NCBI GenBank assembly: GCA_020860745.1
Contig: JAJBTR010000072.1
Coordinates: 1-9,228, forward strand
Source: Lachnospiraceae bacterium
GTDB taxonomy: Bacteria; Bacillota; Clostridia; Lachnospirales; Lachnospiraceae
Length of the DNA: 9,228 bases
Direction: 5' to 3'
In this document: positions 1 to 7,488 of the stretch, piece by piece
How the letters are laid out: every line of letters begins with the position of its first letter
Position numbering within the stretch: position 1 is the stretch's first letter
Position numbers and translations under genes: made by a program
The notes under the pieces: generated by a model
Database searches by the model: none
The model's input: only the letters and a program-made list of their open reading frames with translations
Told to the model about the DNA's origin: nothing

Positions 1-1828
1 CCTTTACTCTGGCCAGTGTCAGCCGCTTATCTTCGTAGACTACCTTTTTGATGGCAGCCAGAGAATCAATCACCGTCCCGTATCCGATAAATTCAAAATA
101 ACCCAGATCTATGCCGCCCTCAATCTTCGGCTCATGAATGTTCCTGCATTGTTTCATGCAGAGCTCATGAAGCATGGAGCCCAGCGGCGATCCGAAATAA
201 TTCCCGCGCAGACGAATGATCTCATGCTGCTGAACGAATGCATGCCTCATAAAATTCTTCTGTTGCTTTAAATATGCCTCGAGAAATTCATCAAAGGTCG
301 CAAACTCCTCCGGATCCCCTGTTGCAAGTCCGATCACTTCATCACCGTATTTCTGCATTTTCCCGTTATACAGCGTCATTTCCAGCGCCGCCGCAAAATT
401 GATATACGCGCAGGGAGAAGTGTAGGTATCCCGATTCGGCATCCGCACTTCGGCGCAGCCGGACACGGAGTAATCATAAGCCTCCTCGAATGTCGCACCT
501 TTGGCCAGCAACAGGGGAATCACTTCCTCATCGTTGATCAGTTTCGGGAAACCGGAACCGTCCTTAATCGTCTCAGCCACCTCATAGAGATAACGCTCCG
601 GAGACCGCGTGTGAATCCGTGCCGCCAGATCCGGATAGTTTAACGGAAACTCCCGTTTGGAGCGAAGGAACAGATAGGTCAGCTCATTCGTAGCGTCAGC
701 GCCGTCTTTCGTCTGGCCGCCGATGGTCACCGCTTCCCAGTGGGCATACCCTTCATTGAAGCTGCCGCCCGCCTTCGAAAGGTAAAGGTCAATATACTGC
801 GCCATGGACACCCAGACACACTCCAAAAGTTCCTCCGCCCGATCATCATCCAGAATTCCTTTTTCTTTATCTGCCTTATAAAACGGATAAAGGTACTGAT
901 CCATCCTCCCGTTGGAAATAACAGTCCCTGTTTTCTGCTCGATACGGGAAAACAGCTGGATAAACCACTGGCTCTGTACTGCCTCGTGAAATGTTTCAGC
1001 CGGATAAGCCGGCACCTTCCGGCAGATGTGGGCAATCTCCGTGAGTTCCTCCTTGCGCTGCGGATCGGATGTAAACCGCGCTTTCTTCTCTGCCTCGTCC
1101 GCGTGTCGATTTGCCCAGAGAATGATGGCATCCGCTGTCAGGATCACCGCCTCCAAAAACGGCTTCTTCTCCGTGCTGTCCACCGCCGAAAATTCATCCA
1201 GCGCATTCAGCGCTTCTTCCGCTTCCCGCCGAATGCCGAGAAAACCGATTTTTAAGGGCTTTTCGTAATCATGAACCCACTGGATGGAAGAACGGAAAGA
1301 CGCCGTCTCGTTGACGATATAGCGGGAAGAATTCTCCTCATCTTCGTTATAAGTCAACCGCTTTGTCTCCTCCGGCAACGCATTTACCAGAGCCTCATGA
1401 AAGGTTTTCCCTTTCCAATAGGGCGCAATCTCCTGAATCACGTACTCCGCATCCTCCGCGGTGATATCAAACGGAGATGTCTCCCGGGACGGCAGACTTT
1501 TAATCGCCTCGTCCAACCCATCGCCGTCCAGCTCCGGATAAAGAATTCCGTACCGCCCTTCCCGCCCGGCTCTTCCTACAATCAGCTGCCGGTCATCAAT
1601 ATATACTGTCGCCCGCTCCGCATAACGGTACAACGCCTTCGCCCACCGCAAAATCAACGGTTGCCCCTCCGTCTCCCGAAAAGACTCCGTAAAATATTTT
1701 CCCCGTTCAATATCTATGCCGGGACGCGTACCCGCAAAAGTCTCAAGAATTTGCCGGGTTCGTTTCTCTTCCGGCCTGTAATGTCCGCGGATACGCTCTT
1801 CCTGCGGAGAAAATGCTAATGCTGCCAT
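1..1828 (-). CDS. islA: Isethionate sulfite-lyase (glycyl radical enzyme), 3' end cut by window
   Basis: This enzyme cleaves the C-S bond of isethionate by radical chemistry, giving acetaldehyde and sulfite in the cytoplasm. I translated 609 uninterrupted codons; family members have about 830 residues, so the C-terminal domain with the glycyl-radical loop lies outside the window. The active-site motif Gly-Cys-Ala-Glu-Val is present, with thiyl Cys458 and general-base Glu460. Arg179, Gln183 and Trp364 sit exactly ten residues before positions I recall as Arg189, Gln193 and Trp374 in Bilophila IslA, where Cys468/Glu470 shows the same offset. This favours IslA over choline lyase, glycerol dehydratase or DHPS lyase. 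The start at 1828 has AAGGAGG seven bases upstream (1835-1841). The gene has its own promoter and is separated from its activase gene by two genes. The glycine and the second sulfonate-binding arginine cannot be checked here. Confidence 0.93.
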   Translation of the reverse strand, partial: MAALAFSPQEERIRGHYRPEEKRTRQILETFAGTRPGIDIERGKYFTESFRETEGQPLILRWAKALYRYAERATVYIDDRQLIVGRAGREGRYGILYPELDGDGLDEAIKSLPSRETSPFDITAEDAEYVIQEIAPYWKGKTFHEALVNALPEETKRLTYNEDEENSSRYIVNETASFRSSIQWVHDYEKPLKIGFLGIRREAEEALNALDEFSAVDSTEKKPFLEAVILTADAIILWANRHADEAEKKARFTSDPQRKEELTEIAHICRKVPAYPAETFHEAVQSQWFIQLFSRIEQKTGTVISNGRMDQYLYPFYKADKEKGILDDDRAEELLECVWVSMAQYIDLYLSKAGGSFNEGYAHWEAVTIGGQTKDGADATNELTYLFLRSKREFPLNYPDLAARIHTRSPERYLYEVAETIKDGSGFPKLINDEEVIPLLLAKGATFEEAYDYSVSGCAEVRMPNRDTYTSPCAYINFAAALEMTLYNGKMQKYGDEVIGLATGDPEEFATFDEFLEAYLKQQKNFMRHAFVQQHEIIRLRGNYFGSPLGSMLHELCMKQCRNIHEPKIEGGIDLGYFEFIGYGTVIDSLAAIKKVVYEDKRLTLARVK

Positions 1829-1943
1829 AAATTGCCTCCTTGCCGATTTTAGTCATGAGATTTATACAGGAATCATTCAAAATGACCTCTTCTCATTCTA
1901 TTTCGCTCATTATTTTTAACTCATAGTATTTATATATGTTATG
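1829..1943 (-). other. islA 5' leader, about 115 nt, with a weak possible stem-loop
   Basis: This stretch lies between the predicted islA transcription start (near 1943) and its start codon, and contains no gene. The ribosome binding site is at 1835-1841. A nested fold is possible: ATGAGA (1855-1860) pairs with TCTCAT (1891-1896), and inside it TCATT (1873-1877) pairs with AATGA (1881-1885) around a 3-nt loop. The pairs are AT-rich and have no counterpart in the much shorter tauC leader (about 45 nt), so this is at most a suggestion of leader structure. I see no known riboswitch. Confidence 0.3.
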
Positions 1944-1986
1944 TAGGTAATGCTATCATTTTCACATAATTCTGTCTAATACATAA
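1939..1986. promoter_or_regulatory. Putative operator: inverted repeat bracketing the islA promoter
   Basis: On the plus strand, TTATGTAG (1939-1946) and ATACATAA (1979-1986) form an inverted repeat matching at seven of eight positions, with starts 40 bp apart. One half-site touches the -35 box. The other covers the predicted transcription start. The tauC promoter carries the same pair at the same 40-bp distance, with a perfect match. A dimeric regulator or a pair of bound dimers is the likely reader. No regulator gene lies in the window, so the protein is unknown. Confidence 0.5.
1950..1978 (-). promoter_or_regulatory. Sigma-A-type promoter of islA
   Basis: Read on the minus strand, the -35 box is TAGACA (1978-1973; five of six match TTGACA). 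A 17-bp spacer follows, then the -10 box TAGCAT (1955-1950) preceded by TGA, an extended -10 element. Transcription should start near 1943. The same arrangement with the same spacing lies upstream of tauC, although half of the spacer bases differ. That conservation of boxes but not spacer is the main support. The start site itself is predicted, not measured. Confidence 0.7.
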
Positions 1987-2022
1987 ATAAAATAACCCGT
2001 TATAGTCTCAGACTATAACGGG
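1983..2022 (-). terminator. Rho-independent terminator after tpa, at the head of the islA promoter
   Basis: A perfect 12-bp stem (1996-2007 with 2011-2022) closes a 3-nt loop. On the minus strand it is followed by a T-rich tail, TTATTTTATTTATG. It begins about 30 bases after the tpa stop codon, as expected for the end of the tauC-to-tpa operon. The tail runs directly into the operator half-site and -35 box of islA, so terminator and promoter are packed together. Its stem sequence is largely shared with the hairpin at 8359-8385. Confidence 0.75.
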
Positions 2023-2051
2023 CCATTTCATGCGCCAAAGCAAGAGGCACT

Positions 2052-3389
2052 TCAGGAAAGAAACGTCTCATCCACAATCGTCAGCACTTCGTCCAGTATC
2101 TCAAAGCCCTCCCGCAGTTCTTCCTCAGTAATGATCAGCGGAGGCGTAATGTTTATATTATTTTCCCGTCCGAAAGCGGAAAATCCGCGCTCTTTTAAAA
2201 GCGTCTGGATCCGCGCCATGGTCGCATTCTCATCATAACCGTAGGGAACCAGCGGAATCTTTTTCTCCCGGTCCTTCATCAGTTCCACCGCGCCGAAAAG
2301 CCCGATATAACGGACGTCTCCGACAGATCGGTGTTTTTCTTTCATGCTTTCTAAGAGTTCTCCGAAGACTTTCCCGGCCTCATTTACATGCTCCAGGATA
2401 TGATGCTCTCGATAATAATTGACCGCCGCGACGCCGGCCGCGCAGGCCAGGCTGTGCCCGCTGTAGGTCAGCCCGTAGAGGAAGGTTTTATCCTTAAAAT
2501 AATCTGCGATCTCCCGGCTCATGATAATGCCGCCCAGCTGAACATAACCGCAGGTGACGCCCTTGGCGAAGGAAATAATATCCGGTTTGATTCCCCAGTG
2601 TTCAAAAGCAAACATCGTTCCGGTCCGGCCAAATCCGGCCATAACCTCATCACAGATCAGCAGAATTCCATACTTATCACAGAGCGCACGCAGCCCCTGA
2701 AGATATCCGTCCGGCGGGATGATCACGCCGTTGGCTCCCGTAACAGACTCCACCTCGATGGCCGCAATCTGGTCCGGTCCCTCATACTGAATTTGTTCCT
2801 CCAACTGCTCCAGATAATGGGCCGAAGCTTCCGCGTCATCCCGAAACGGTATTTTCGAGCGATACACATACGGATCATAAAACTTTAAAAATCCCGTAGC
2901 TGCCGCCCGCTCGAGGGCAAACCGCCGGGGATCGCCGGAGAGATTGCCGGAGCCCAGTGTAGAACCGTGATAACTCCGATACCGGGACAGAATTTTATTC
3001 TTCCCCGTAAATGTCCGCGCTGCATAGATGGCCGCCTCGTTCGCATCGGAACCGCCGCAGGTAAAAAGGACTTTGCCCATATTATCCGGTGCCAGATCGA
3101 TCAGCATTTTAGCCAGCTCGGACCGCGGTCCGGAGGCAAATGCCGGCGCGATATAAGGTAGAATCTCCACCTGCTTCTGCACCGCCTCAATGATGTCTTT
3201 GTTCCCATAGCCCAGATTTACATTCGCCAGCTGGGAGGACATATCATAGTAGCGTTTTCCGTTATAATCCCAGAAAAAAATACCGTCAGCACGCTCCACG
3301 GGGATTGCGTTTACCGTGCCTGTCAGCCAGGGATGCTGGTTATACTCCCTGTCATACTCCAAAATCTGTTCTCTGGTTAGTTCCGCCAT
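2052..3389 (-). CDS. tpa: Taurine aminotransferase (taurine:pyruvate or taurine:2-oxoglutarate)
   Basis: This is a 445-residue PLP enzyme of the class-III (omega) aminotransferase family. It should transfer the amino group of taurine to a 2-oxoacid, yielding sulfoacetaldehyde. Visible features are the cofactor loop Cys-Gly-Gly-Ser-Asp-Ala-Asn-Glu (111-118), Tyr140-His141-Gly142 for ring stacking, Asp247 of the CDEV motif, the Schiff-base Lys276 in SFAKGVTCGY, and Thr308 near the phosphate. GAGGAG lies eight bases before the ATG at 3389. It is the last gene of its operon, 47 bases after sarD and just before the terminator. Class-III aminotransferases are hard to assign by sequence alone; the taurine role comes from its neighbours sarD, islB, islA and tauABC. 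I cannot tell whether pyruvate (Tpa) or 2-oxoglutarate (Toa) is the acceptor. Confidence 0.85.
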   Translation of the reverse strand: MAELTREQILEYDREYNQHPWLTGTVNAIPVERADGIFFWDYNGKRYYDMSSQLANVNLGYGNKDIIEAVQKQVEILPYIAPAFASGPRSELAKMLIDLAPDNMGKVLFTCGGSDANEAAIYAARTFTGKNKILSRYRSYHGSTLGSGNLSGDPRRFALERAAATGFLKFYDPYVYRSKIPFRDDAEASAHYLEQLEEQIQYEGPDQIAAIEVESVTGANGVIIPPDGYLQGLRALCDKYGILLICDEVMAGFGRTGTMFAFEHWGIKPDIISFAKGVTCGYVQLGGIIMSREIADYFKDKTFLYGLTYSGHSLACAAGVAAVNYYREHHILEHVNEAGKVFGELLESMKEKHRSVGDVRYIGLFGAVELMKDREKKIPLVPYGYDENATMARIQTLLKERGFSAFGRENNINITPPLIITEEELREGFEILDEVLTIVDETFLS

Positions 3390-3436
3390 TTTTCCATCTC
3401 CTCATAAACAAACCTTATTATTCTCTTATCCTTTGA

Positions 3437-4528
3437 TTAACACAAACTCCGATACAGCAATTCCAGATCTCTGTCACTGACCTTCACCGGGTTATTATCC
3501 AGATTCGGATGATGGCTTGCCTCCGCCAGCTCCCGGATTTCCTCCTCCGACAGGCGCAGGTCTTTCAGATCGGTGCGCAGATGCAGCTCCCGTTTCAATG
3601 CCATGACCGCATCCGCAAAATCTCCGACGCTATCATATCCCAGTAAATCCGCCAGTTCCCGCGTGCGACTGTCACCTGTATTCAAGCGTATAAAATAGTC
3701 CAATGTCAGACCACAGGCTTCCCCATGGGGAATTCCGTAGCGGCTGGTCAGCGGAAAGGAACACGCATGGGAGGACGTTGTCTTCGGCAAGGTAAACGCC
3801 AGTCCGGCGATAACAGAAGCCTCCGCCATCTTCTCCCGCGCGGCAAGATTCTCCAGCTGCCGGTATGCCGTCGGCAAATACCGAAATACCGTCCGAATCG
3901 CGTGCACCGCCAATGCGCTGCAGATCGGCTGATGTCCCCGGCTCCAATATCCTTCCACGGCATGGCAGAGGACATCAATTCCGCAGGACGCCGTAACCTG
4001 CGGCGGAAGGGTAAGTGTCAGTTCCGGGTCGATCACCGCTGTCTTCGGGTAAAAGAAGTCCGAATTGATGGGCATCTTTTTCCCGCACGCACGGTCTGTC
4101 AGCACCGCAACGCAGGTGACCTCACTCCCTGTTCCCGCAGTCGTCGGCACCGCGGTCAGAGGAATCGTAATCTCCGGGATCGGCTTTCCCGTCCCGTGGT
4201 ATTCCTCAATCCGCTCCACCGCCGCAGACGCCGCCTTGGCGAGATCCATGACGCTTCCTCCGCCCAATGTGATGATGTGATCAATCTTTTTCTCACGTAC
4301 GATTGCGCTGCAGCGGTTCACCTCTGTCACATCGGGGTTGGGGGATACCCCGAAAAAAACTTCCATATGATCATGCATCGCCAGAATTCTGTCAGCGGCC
4401 TTATTCTTTATGGCCGAAGAATCACAAACAAGCAGCGGCCGCCGGCTTCCGGCCAGAAGACTCTGCACTTCATTTACTCTTCCGTTTCCGAAAATCAGCC
4501 TCACCGGCTGCTGATAGTTCCAATCCAT
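3437..4528 (-). CDS. sarD: Iron-type alcohol dehydrogenase, sulfoacetaldehyde reductase
   Basis: A 363-residue group III metal-dependent alcohol dehydrogenase. It likely reduces sulfoacetaldehyde to isethionate with NAD(P)H, linking the aminotransferase to IslA. The nucleotide-binding motif Gly-Gly-Gly-Ser (89-92) with Asp95, the TTAGTGSE motif (129-136), and four metal ligands Asp185, His189, His254 and His268 are all present, so the enzyme looks intact. I chose the ATG at 4528 rather than an in-frame ATG 36 bases upstream (4564): AAGGAG (4534-4539) sits five bases before 4528, while the upstream start would lie inside islB with no ribosome site. The ribosome site overlaps the islB stop codon, suggesting coupled translation. 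The substrate is inferred from context; the family also includes 1,2-propanediol and butanol dehydrogenases. Confidence 0.87.
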   Translation of the reverse strand: MDWNYQQPVRLIFGNGRVNEVQSLLAGSRRPLLVCDSSAIKNKAADRILAMHDHMEVFFGVSPNPDVTEVNRCSAIVREKKIDHIITLGGGSVMDLAKAASAAVERIEEYHGTGKPIPEITIPLTAVPTTAGTGSEVTCVAVLTDRACGKKMPINSDFFYPKTAVIDPELTLTLPPQVTASCGIDVLCHAVEGYWSRGHQPICSALAVHAIRTVFRYLPTAYRQLENLAAREKMAEASVIAGLAFTLPKTTSSHACSFPLTSRYGIPHGEACGLTLDYFIRLNTGDSRTRELADLLGYDSVGDFADAVMALKRELHLRTDLKDLRLSEEEIRELAEASHHPNLDNNPVKVSDRDLELLYRSLC

Positions 4529-4538
4529 TTTTTCTCCT

Positions 4539-5375
4539 TCATATCCACTCTGCTTTCCGCCCAAGCAACTCGTATTTCCCCTCCCCGAAGCGATGATAGG
4601 GCAGCTGTTCCCAGGTGTAATTCTGCCGCCCTTTCAGGAATTCGCAGATTGCCCTGATGTCTTCCTCTGTATCGTTAAACCCGGGGATTACCGGTGTGCG
4701 GACATGCTTGCGCAAGCCCGGGAACTCCCGAAACAACATCTCCAGATTATCCAGAATCAGACGGTTATCCGCCCCGATTACACGGGCGTGTTTTTCCGCA
4801 TCCATGCTCTTAATGTCATACAAAATGTAGTCCAGATATCCCGCCGCCTCCCGCAGCACCTCTGTCTCACAGAATCCGCAGGTCTCCACGGCTGTACAGA
4901 TGCGCCGTTTTTTTGCTTCTCTCAGAATCTCCAGCGCAAAATCACTCTGGAAAAACGGTTCTCCGCCGGAAAGCGTGAGGCCGCCCTCACCGTGCGCATA
5001 GAAAACACTTTCCCGCTCAACGCGGTCCAACACTTCTCCGGCCTCCACAGTCCGGCCATAAATGCCCAGAGCTTTGGACGGACAGACCGGCAGGCATTCC
5101 CCGCAGCCGGTACATCTGGCGTGTAGCAGCCTGCCAGCCGAAAGAGCACGATGGCGGCAGATCCCGTCACACAAGCGGCAGCCCGCATTCCGGATACATT
5201 TTTGATGATCCAGATATACCTCCGGCTGAAGAAGCTGAGACTCCGGATTCGCACACCAGGGGCACCGCAGAGGGCATCCTTTTAAAAATACAATCGTCCG
5301 GATGCCCGGGCCATCATGGAGAGAATAAGGCTGAATATTAAAAATAGTCCCTCGCAATGTTCTTTCCCAATTCAA
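4539..5375 (-). CDS. islB: Glycyl radical enzyme activase for isethionate lyase (radical SAM)
   Basis: A 278-residue activating enzyme that uses S-adenosylmethionine and a 4Fe-4S cluster to place the glycyl radical on IslA. The radical SAM motif Cys34-x3-Cys38-x2-Cys41 follows the family signature around HDGPGIRT (20-27). An inserted ferredoxin-like domain carries two further cysteine sets (60, 66, 69, 73 and 88, 91, 94, 98). Gly-Gly-Glu-Pro (137-140) contacts SAM. The start is the non-ATG codon TTG at 5375, which overlaps the tauB stop as TTGA; no in-frame ATG exists near the N-terminus. A second TTG at 5357 is an alternative, so the start is uncertain by six residues. No good ribosome site precedes 5375, which fits translation by reinitiation after tauB. 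Unusually, it is not next to islA. Confidence 0.9.
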   Translation of the reverse strand: MNWERTLRGTIFNIQPYSLHDGPGIRTIVFLKGCPLRCPWCANPESQLLQPEVYLDHQKCIRNAGCRLCDGICRHRALSAGRLLHARCTGCGECLPVCPSKALGIYGRTVEAGEVLDRVERESVFYAHGEGGLTLSGGEPFFQSDFALEILREAKKRRICTAVETCGFCETEVLREAAGYLDYILYDIKSMDAEKHARVIGADNRLILDNLEMLFREFPGLRKHVRTPVIPGFNDTEEDIRAICEFLKGRQNYTWEQLPYHRFGEGKYELLGRKAEWI

Positions 5376-6232
5376 ATCTGATCGTTGATCAGCCGCAGCA
5401 GCTTCTCACGGTACTTATAAAACTTCTCGCTGAACTGAATGTCTTCCACGCCTTCCTCGATAATCTGCCGGGAGAAGGTCACCTGAATATCCTCAATCAG
5501 GCGTCCCGGACGCTTGCTCAGCACCAGAATCCGGGAACCCAGAAGCAGAGCCTCCTCTACATCGTGCGTAATGAAGAGGATCGTTTTTCCCGTGTCCCAC
5601 CAGATTTTCCGGGTCAGATTCTGCATATTTTCTCTGGTCAGTGCATCCAGTGCGCCGAACGGTTCGTCCATAAGCAGGATTTCCGGATTGTTGATCAGCG
5701 CTCTGGCGATGGACACTCTCTGCCGCATACCGCCGGAAAGTTCATATATTTTCTTGTCCGCGAATTCTGTCAGACCTACTTTTTTCAGATACTCATCGGT
5801 GAGCTTTTCATACTCTGCCCTCGGCACCTTGCTCATTCGCGGGCCGAAATTCACGTTATTGCGGACGGAAAACCATTCGTAGAGCGGCGGATTCTGAAAG
5901 ACGACGCCCCGGTTTTTGTCAATGCCGTCAATCAGTTCCCCATCCAGACGGACGGTCCCGTCCGTTGGCTTAATAAAACCCGCCAGTATTTTGAGCAGCG
6001 TACTCTTACCGCAGCCGGAGGGACCCAGCACACAGATAAATTCCCCTCTGTATATATTGAATGTGATATCATCCAGAGCCTTGATCTGATCCTGCTTCGC
6101 CTCATAATACAGATCCACATTCTGAATCGAAATCAATTCTTCCTCGGTGATCGGCTCTTTCCCCTCATAACGCAGGCGCTCTACGGAAACCAGTTCGCCG
6201 CTCGGTTCCTGCAGGTCTCTGTAATCTGCCAT
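5372..6232 (-). CDS. tauB: Taurine/sulfonate ABC transporter ATP-binding protein
   Basis: A 286-residue ATPase of the nitrate/sulfonate/taurine ABC family, acting at the inner face of the membrane with TauC. Walker A is at 70-78 (GPSGCGKST), Q-loop Gln113, signature LSGGMRQR at 165-172, Walker B ILLMDE at 185-190 with catalytic Glu190, D-loop GALD right after, and H-loop His223. It is longer than the roughly 255 residues usual for TauB because about 30 residues precede the ABC core. The start is still supported: AAAGGAG (6240-6246) lies seven bases before the ATG and overlaps the tauA stop codon. Its stop overlaps the islB start. Taurine specificity is taken from tauA and the operon. Confidence 0.9.
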   Translation of the reverse strand: MADYRDLQEPSGELVSVERLRYEGKEPITEEELISIQNVDLYYEAKQDQIKALDDITFNIYRGEFICVLGPSGCGKSTLLKILAGFIKPTDGTVRLDGELIDGIDKNRGVVFQNPPLYEWFSVRNNVNFGPRMSKVPRAEYEKLTDEYLKKVGLTEFADKKIYELSGGMRQRVSIARALINNPEILLMDEPFGALDALTRENMQNLTRKIWWDTGKTILFITHDVEEALLLGSRILVLSKRPGRLIEDIQVTFSRQIIEEGVEDIQFSEKFYKYREKLLRLINDQI

Positions 6233-6244
6233 AAACTTGCTCCT

Positions 6245-7342
6245 TTACTCCGCCAGAGCGGCCTCCAGATAAGAGGTATTAATACTGTTTACGAATGTCT
6301 CAAGGTCCGGTGCGCTGGTAATACTCTGCTGCTCCACCAGGAAATCCGCTGTCGCCTTCAGGGCATCTGCGATGTAATCATTCAGGTAATCCGCCTGCTC
6401 CTCGCCTTTCAGATAAACATACTGTGTAATCTGGTCTGCCGCATCCTCTTCCGAGATTTCCAGAACACTGGCGATCTCTGTCGCCGCGGTTTCCGGATCA
6501 TCTAACAATACTTCGTTCGCCTGAATCTGCACTTTGATGTAATTTTCCACGATTTCCGGATACTGCTCGGCAAATTCAGTCCTGGCTACCACCAGATCTG
6601 CCGTAATAATCCCCTGATCCGCCAGTTGAGCGGAATCCGTGATATTCACACCGGTCTCCTGAAGCTCGCTCAGAACCGGATACCATACATAAGCCGCGTC
6701 AATATCGCCGCGAAGCCATGCAGCATAGATATCATCCGGCTGCATATCCAGAACCGTAACATCTGTCTCAGAAAGCCCCGCCAGTTCCAAAGCGTTCAGC
6801 AGACTGTAATGTGCCGTTGATGCAAACGGGGTGGCAACCGTTTTCCCTGCCAGATCTTCCACAGAGGTTACCCCGGACTCTTCCGTTGCTACCAGCGTCT
6901 CCGCCGAGCCGATGACGTCACCGATCCAAATCACCTCGTATTCCAGACCGTTGGAAATACCCAGGGCAGTCGGGGAGGAACCCAGTTCCGAGATATCGAT
7001 ACTTCCGGATGCCAGAGCGGTATTGACGTCGCTTCCCGAGTCGAAGCTGACAATTTCCACATCTACGCCAAGCTGCTGCTCATAGAGATCTTCATACCGC
7101 GCGATCAGGTCGCCGTTGACCAGATCCATGGTGCCAATCTTTACTGTTACATCGGAGGTGTCTGAACTTGCAGCTGCCTCTGCTTCCTCCGGCTCCGCCG
7201 AAACACTGCTCTCTTCAACATCCTCACTGTCCGCGGCTGCCGTGCTGCTGTCAGCGGAAGACTGGCCGCATCCCGCAAGAAGTGATAACGATGCCGTTGC
7301 TGCTATTGTCAATGTCAGTAATTTTTTTGCTCTCTGTTTCAT
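6245..7342 (-). CDS. tauA: Taurine-binding lipoprotein of ABC transporter
   Basis: A 365-residue extracellular binding protein anchored as a lipoprotein. A basic start (KQRAKK), a hydrophobic segment and lipobox LLAGC place the lipidated Cys at 25. A Ser/Ala/Glu-rich linker (about 26-63) leads into the binding fold. Two stretches, around PFASTAHYSLL (172-182) and DMQPDDIYAAWLRGDIDAAYVW (about 199-220), strongly resemble E. coli TauA as I remember it, which favours taurine over the alkanesulfonate protein SsuA. I chose the ATG at 7342: AAGGAG lies ten bases before it, but only one base before the in-frame ATG at 7351, which is too close. The gene lies second in the operon, after a 146-base gap, and ends 12 bases before tauB. 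Confidence 0.9.
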   Translation of the reverse strand: MKQRAKKLLTLTIAATASLSLLAGCGQSSADSSTAAADSEDVEESSVSAEPEEAEAAASSDTSDVTVKIGTMDLVNGDLIARYEDLYEQQLGVDVEIVSFDSGSDVNTALASGSIDISELGSSPTALGISNGLEYEVIWIGDVIGSAETLVATEESGVTSVEDLAGKTVATPFASTAHYSLLNALELAGLSETDVTVLDMQPDDIYAAWLRGDIDAAYVWYPVLSELQETGVNITDSAQLADQGIITADLVVARTEFAEQYPEIVENYIKVQIQANEVLLDDPETAATEIASVLEISEEDAADQITQYVYLKGEEQADYLNDYIADALKATADFLVEQQSITSAPDLETFVNSINTSYLEAALAE

Positions 7343-7488
7343 TTTTCTCATACTCCTTTTTCGTTTTTTTGCATTTTATATAAACTGCTTATCTCCGTGG
7401 AAGTGCTTATGCGCAATCTGCAACTTATCCGGAGGAGCAATGTTACCGTTAACAGATATTCTGCTGCATCCTGAAATTTCACTGCACC
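7343..7488 (-). other. Gap between tauC and tauA; possible weak internal promoter
   Basis: This is the longest gap inside the operon. On the minus strand it holds TATAAA, a -10-like box near 7376-7381, but only a poor -35 candidate upstream (TTCCAC, 16 bases away). A short GTTA/TAAC inverted repeat lies near 7443-7454 and is too weak to be a terminator. An extra promoter or a processing site would let the binding protein be made in excess of the permease, as is common in ABC operons. The sequence does not prove either. The A-rich stretch next to the ribosome site belongs to tauA. Confidence 0.25.

Larger units (their letters stand above)
1921..2022. repeat. Regulatory cassette copy A (about 102 bp), upstream of islA
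   Basis: This segment aligns over its whole length with 8285-8385, with a single one-base gap. By my hand alignment about 80 of 102 columns are identical. Conserved parts are the block at the transcription start (1932-1945), the -35 region with the neighbouring half-site, the A/T tail and the outer hairpin stem. Differences cluster in the 17-bp promoter spacer and at the hairpin tip. It therefore looks like an old duplication kept under functional constraint. Confidence 0.85.

Noticed and set aside
4529..4564. Upstream ATG at 4564 as the sarD start
   Set aside because: It lies within islB and lacks a ribosome site, while the ATG at 4528 has AAGGAG at ideal spacing and matches the family N-terminus.
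3725..4657. Plus-strand open frame (310 codons) opposite sarD
   Set aside because: It is arginine-rich and low in recognisable structure, and is antisense to an intact metal-dependent dehydrogenase; it runs across the sarD/islB junction.
5357..6505. Long plus-strand open frame (382 codons) opposite tauB and the end of tauA
   Set aside because: It lies antisense to a clear ABC ATPase with all motifs, encodes no recognisable domain, and has no proper ribosome site. It is a by-product of the codon use of the real genes.
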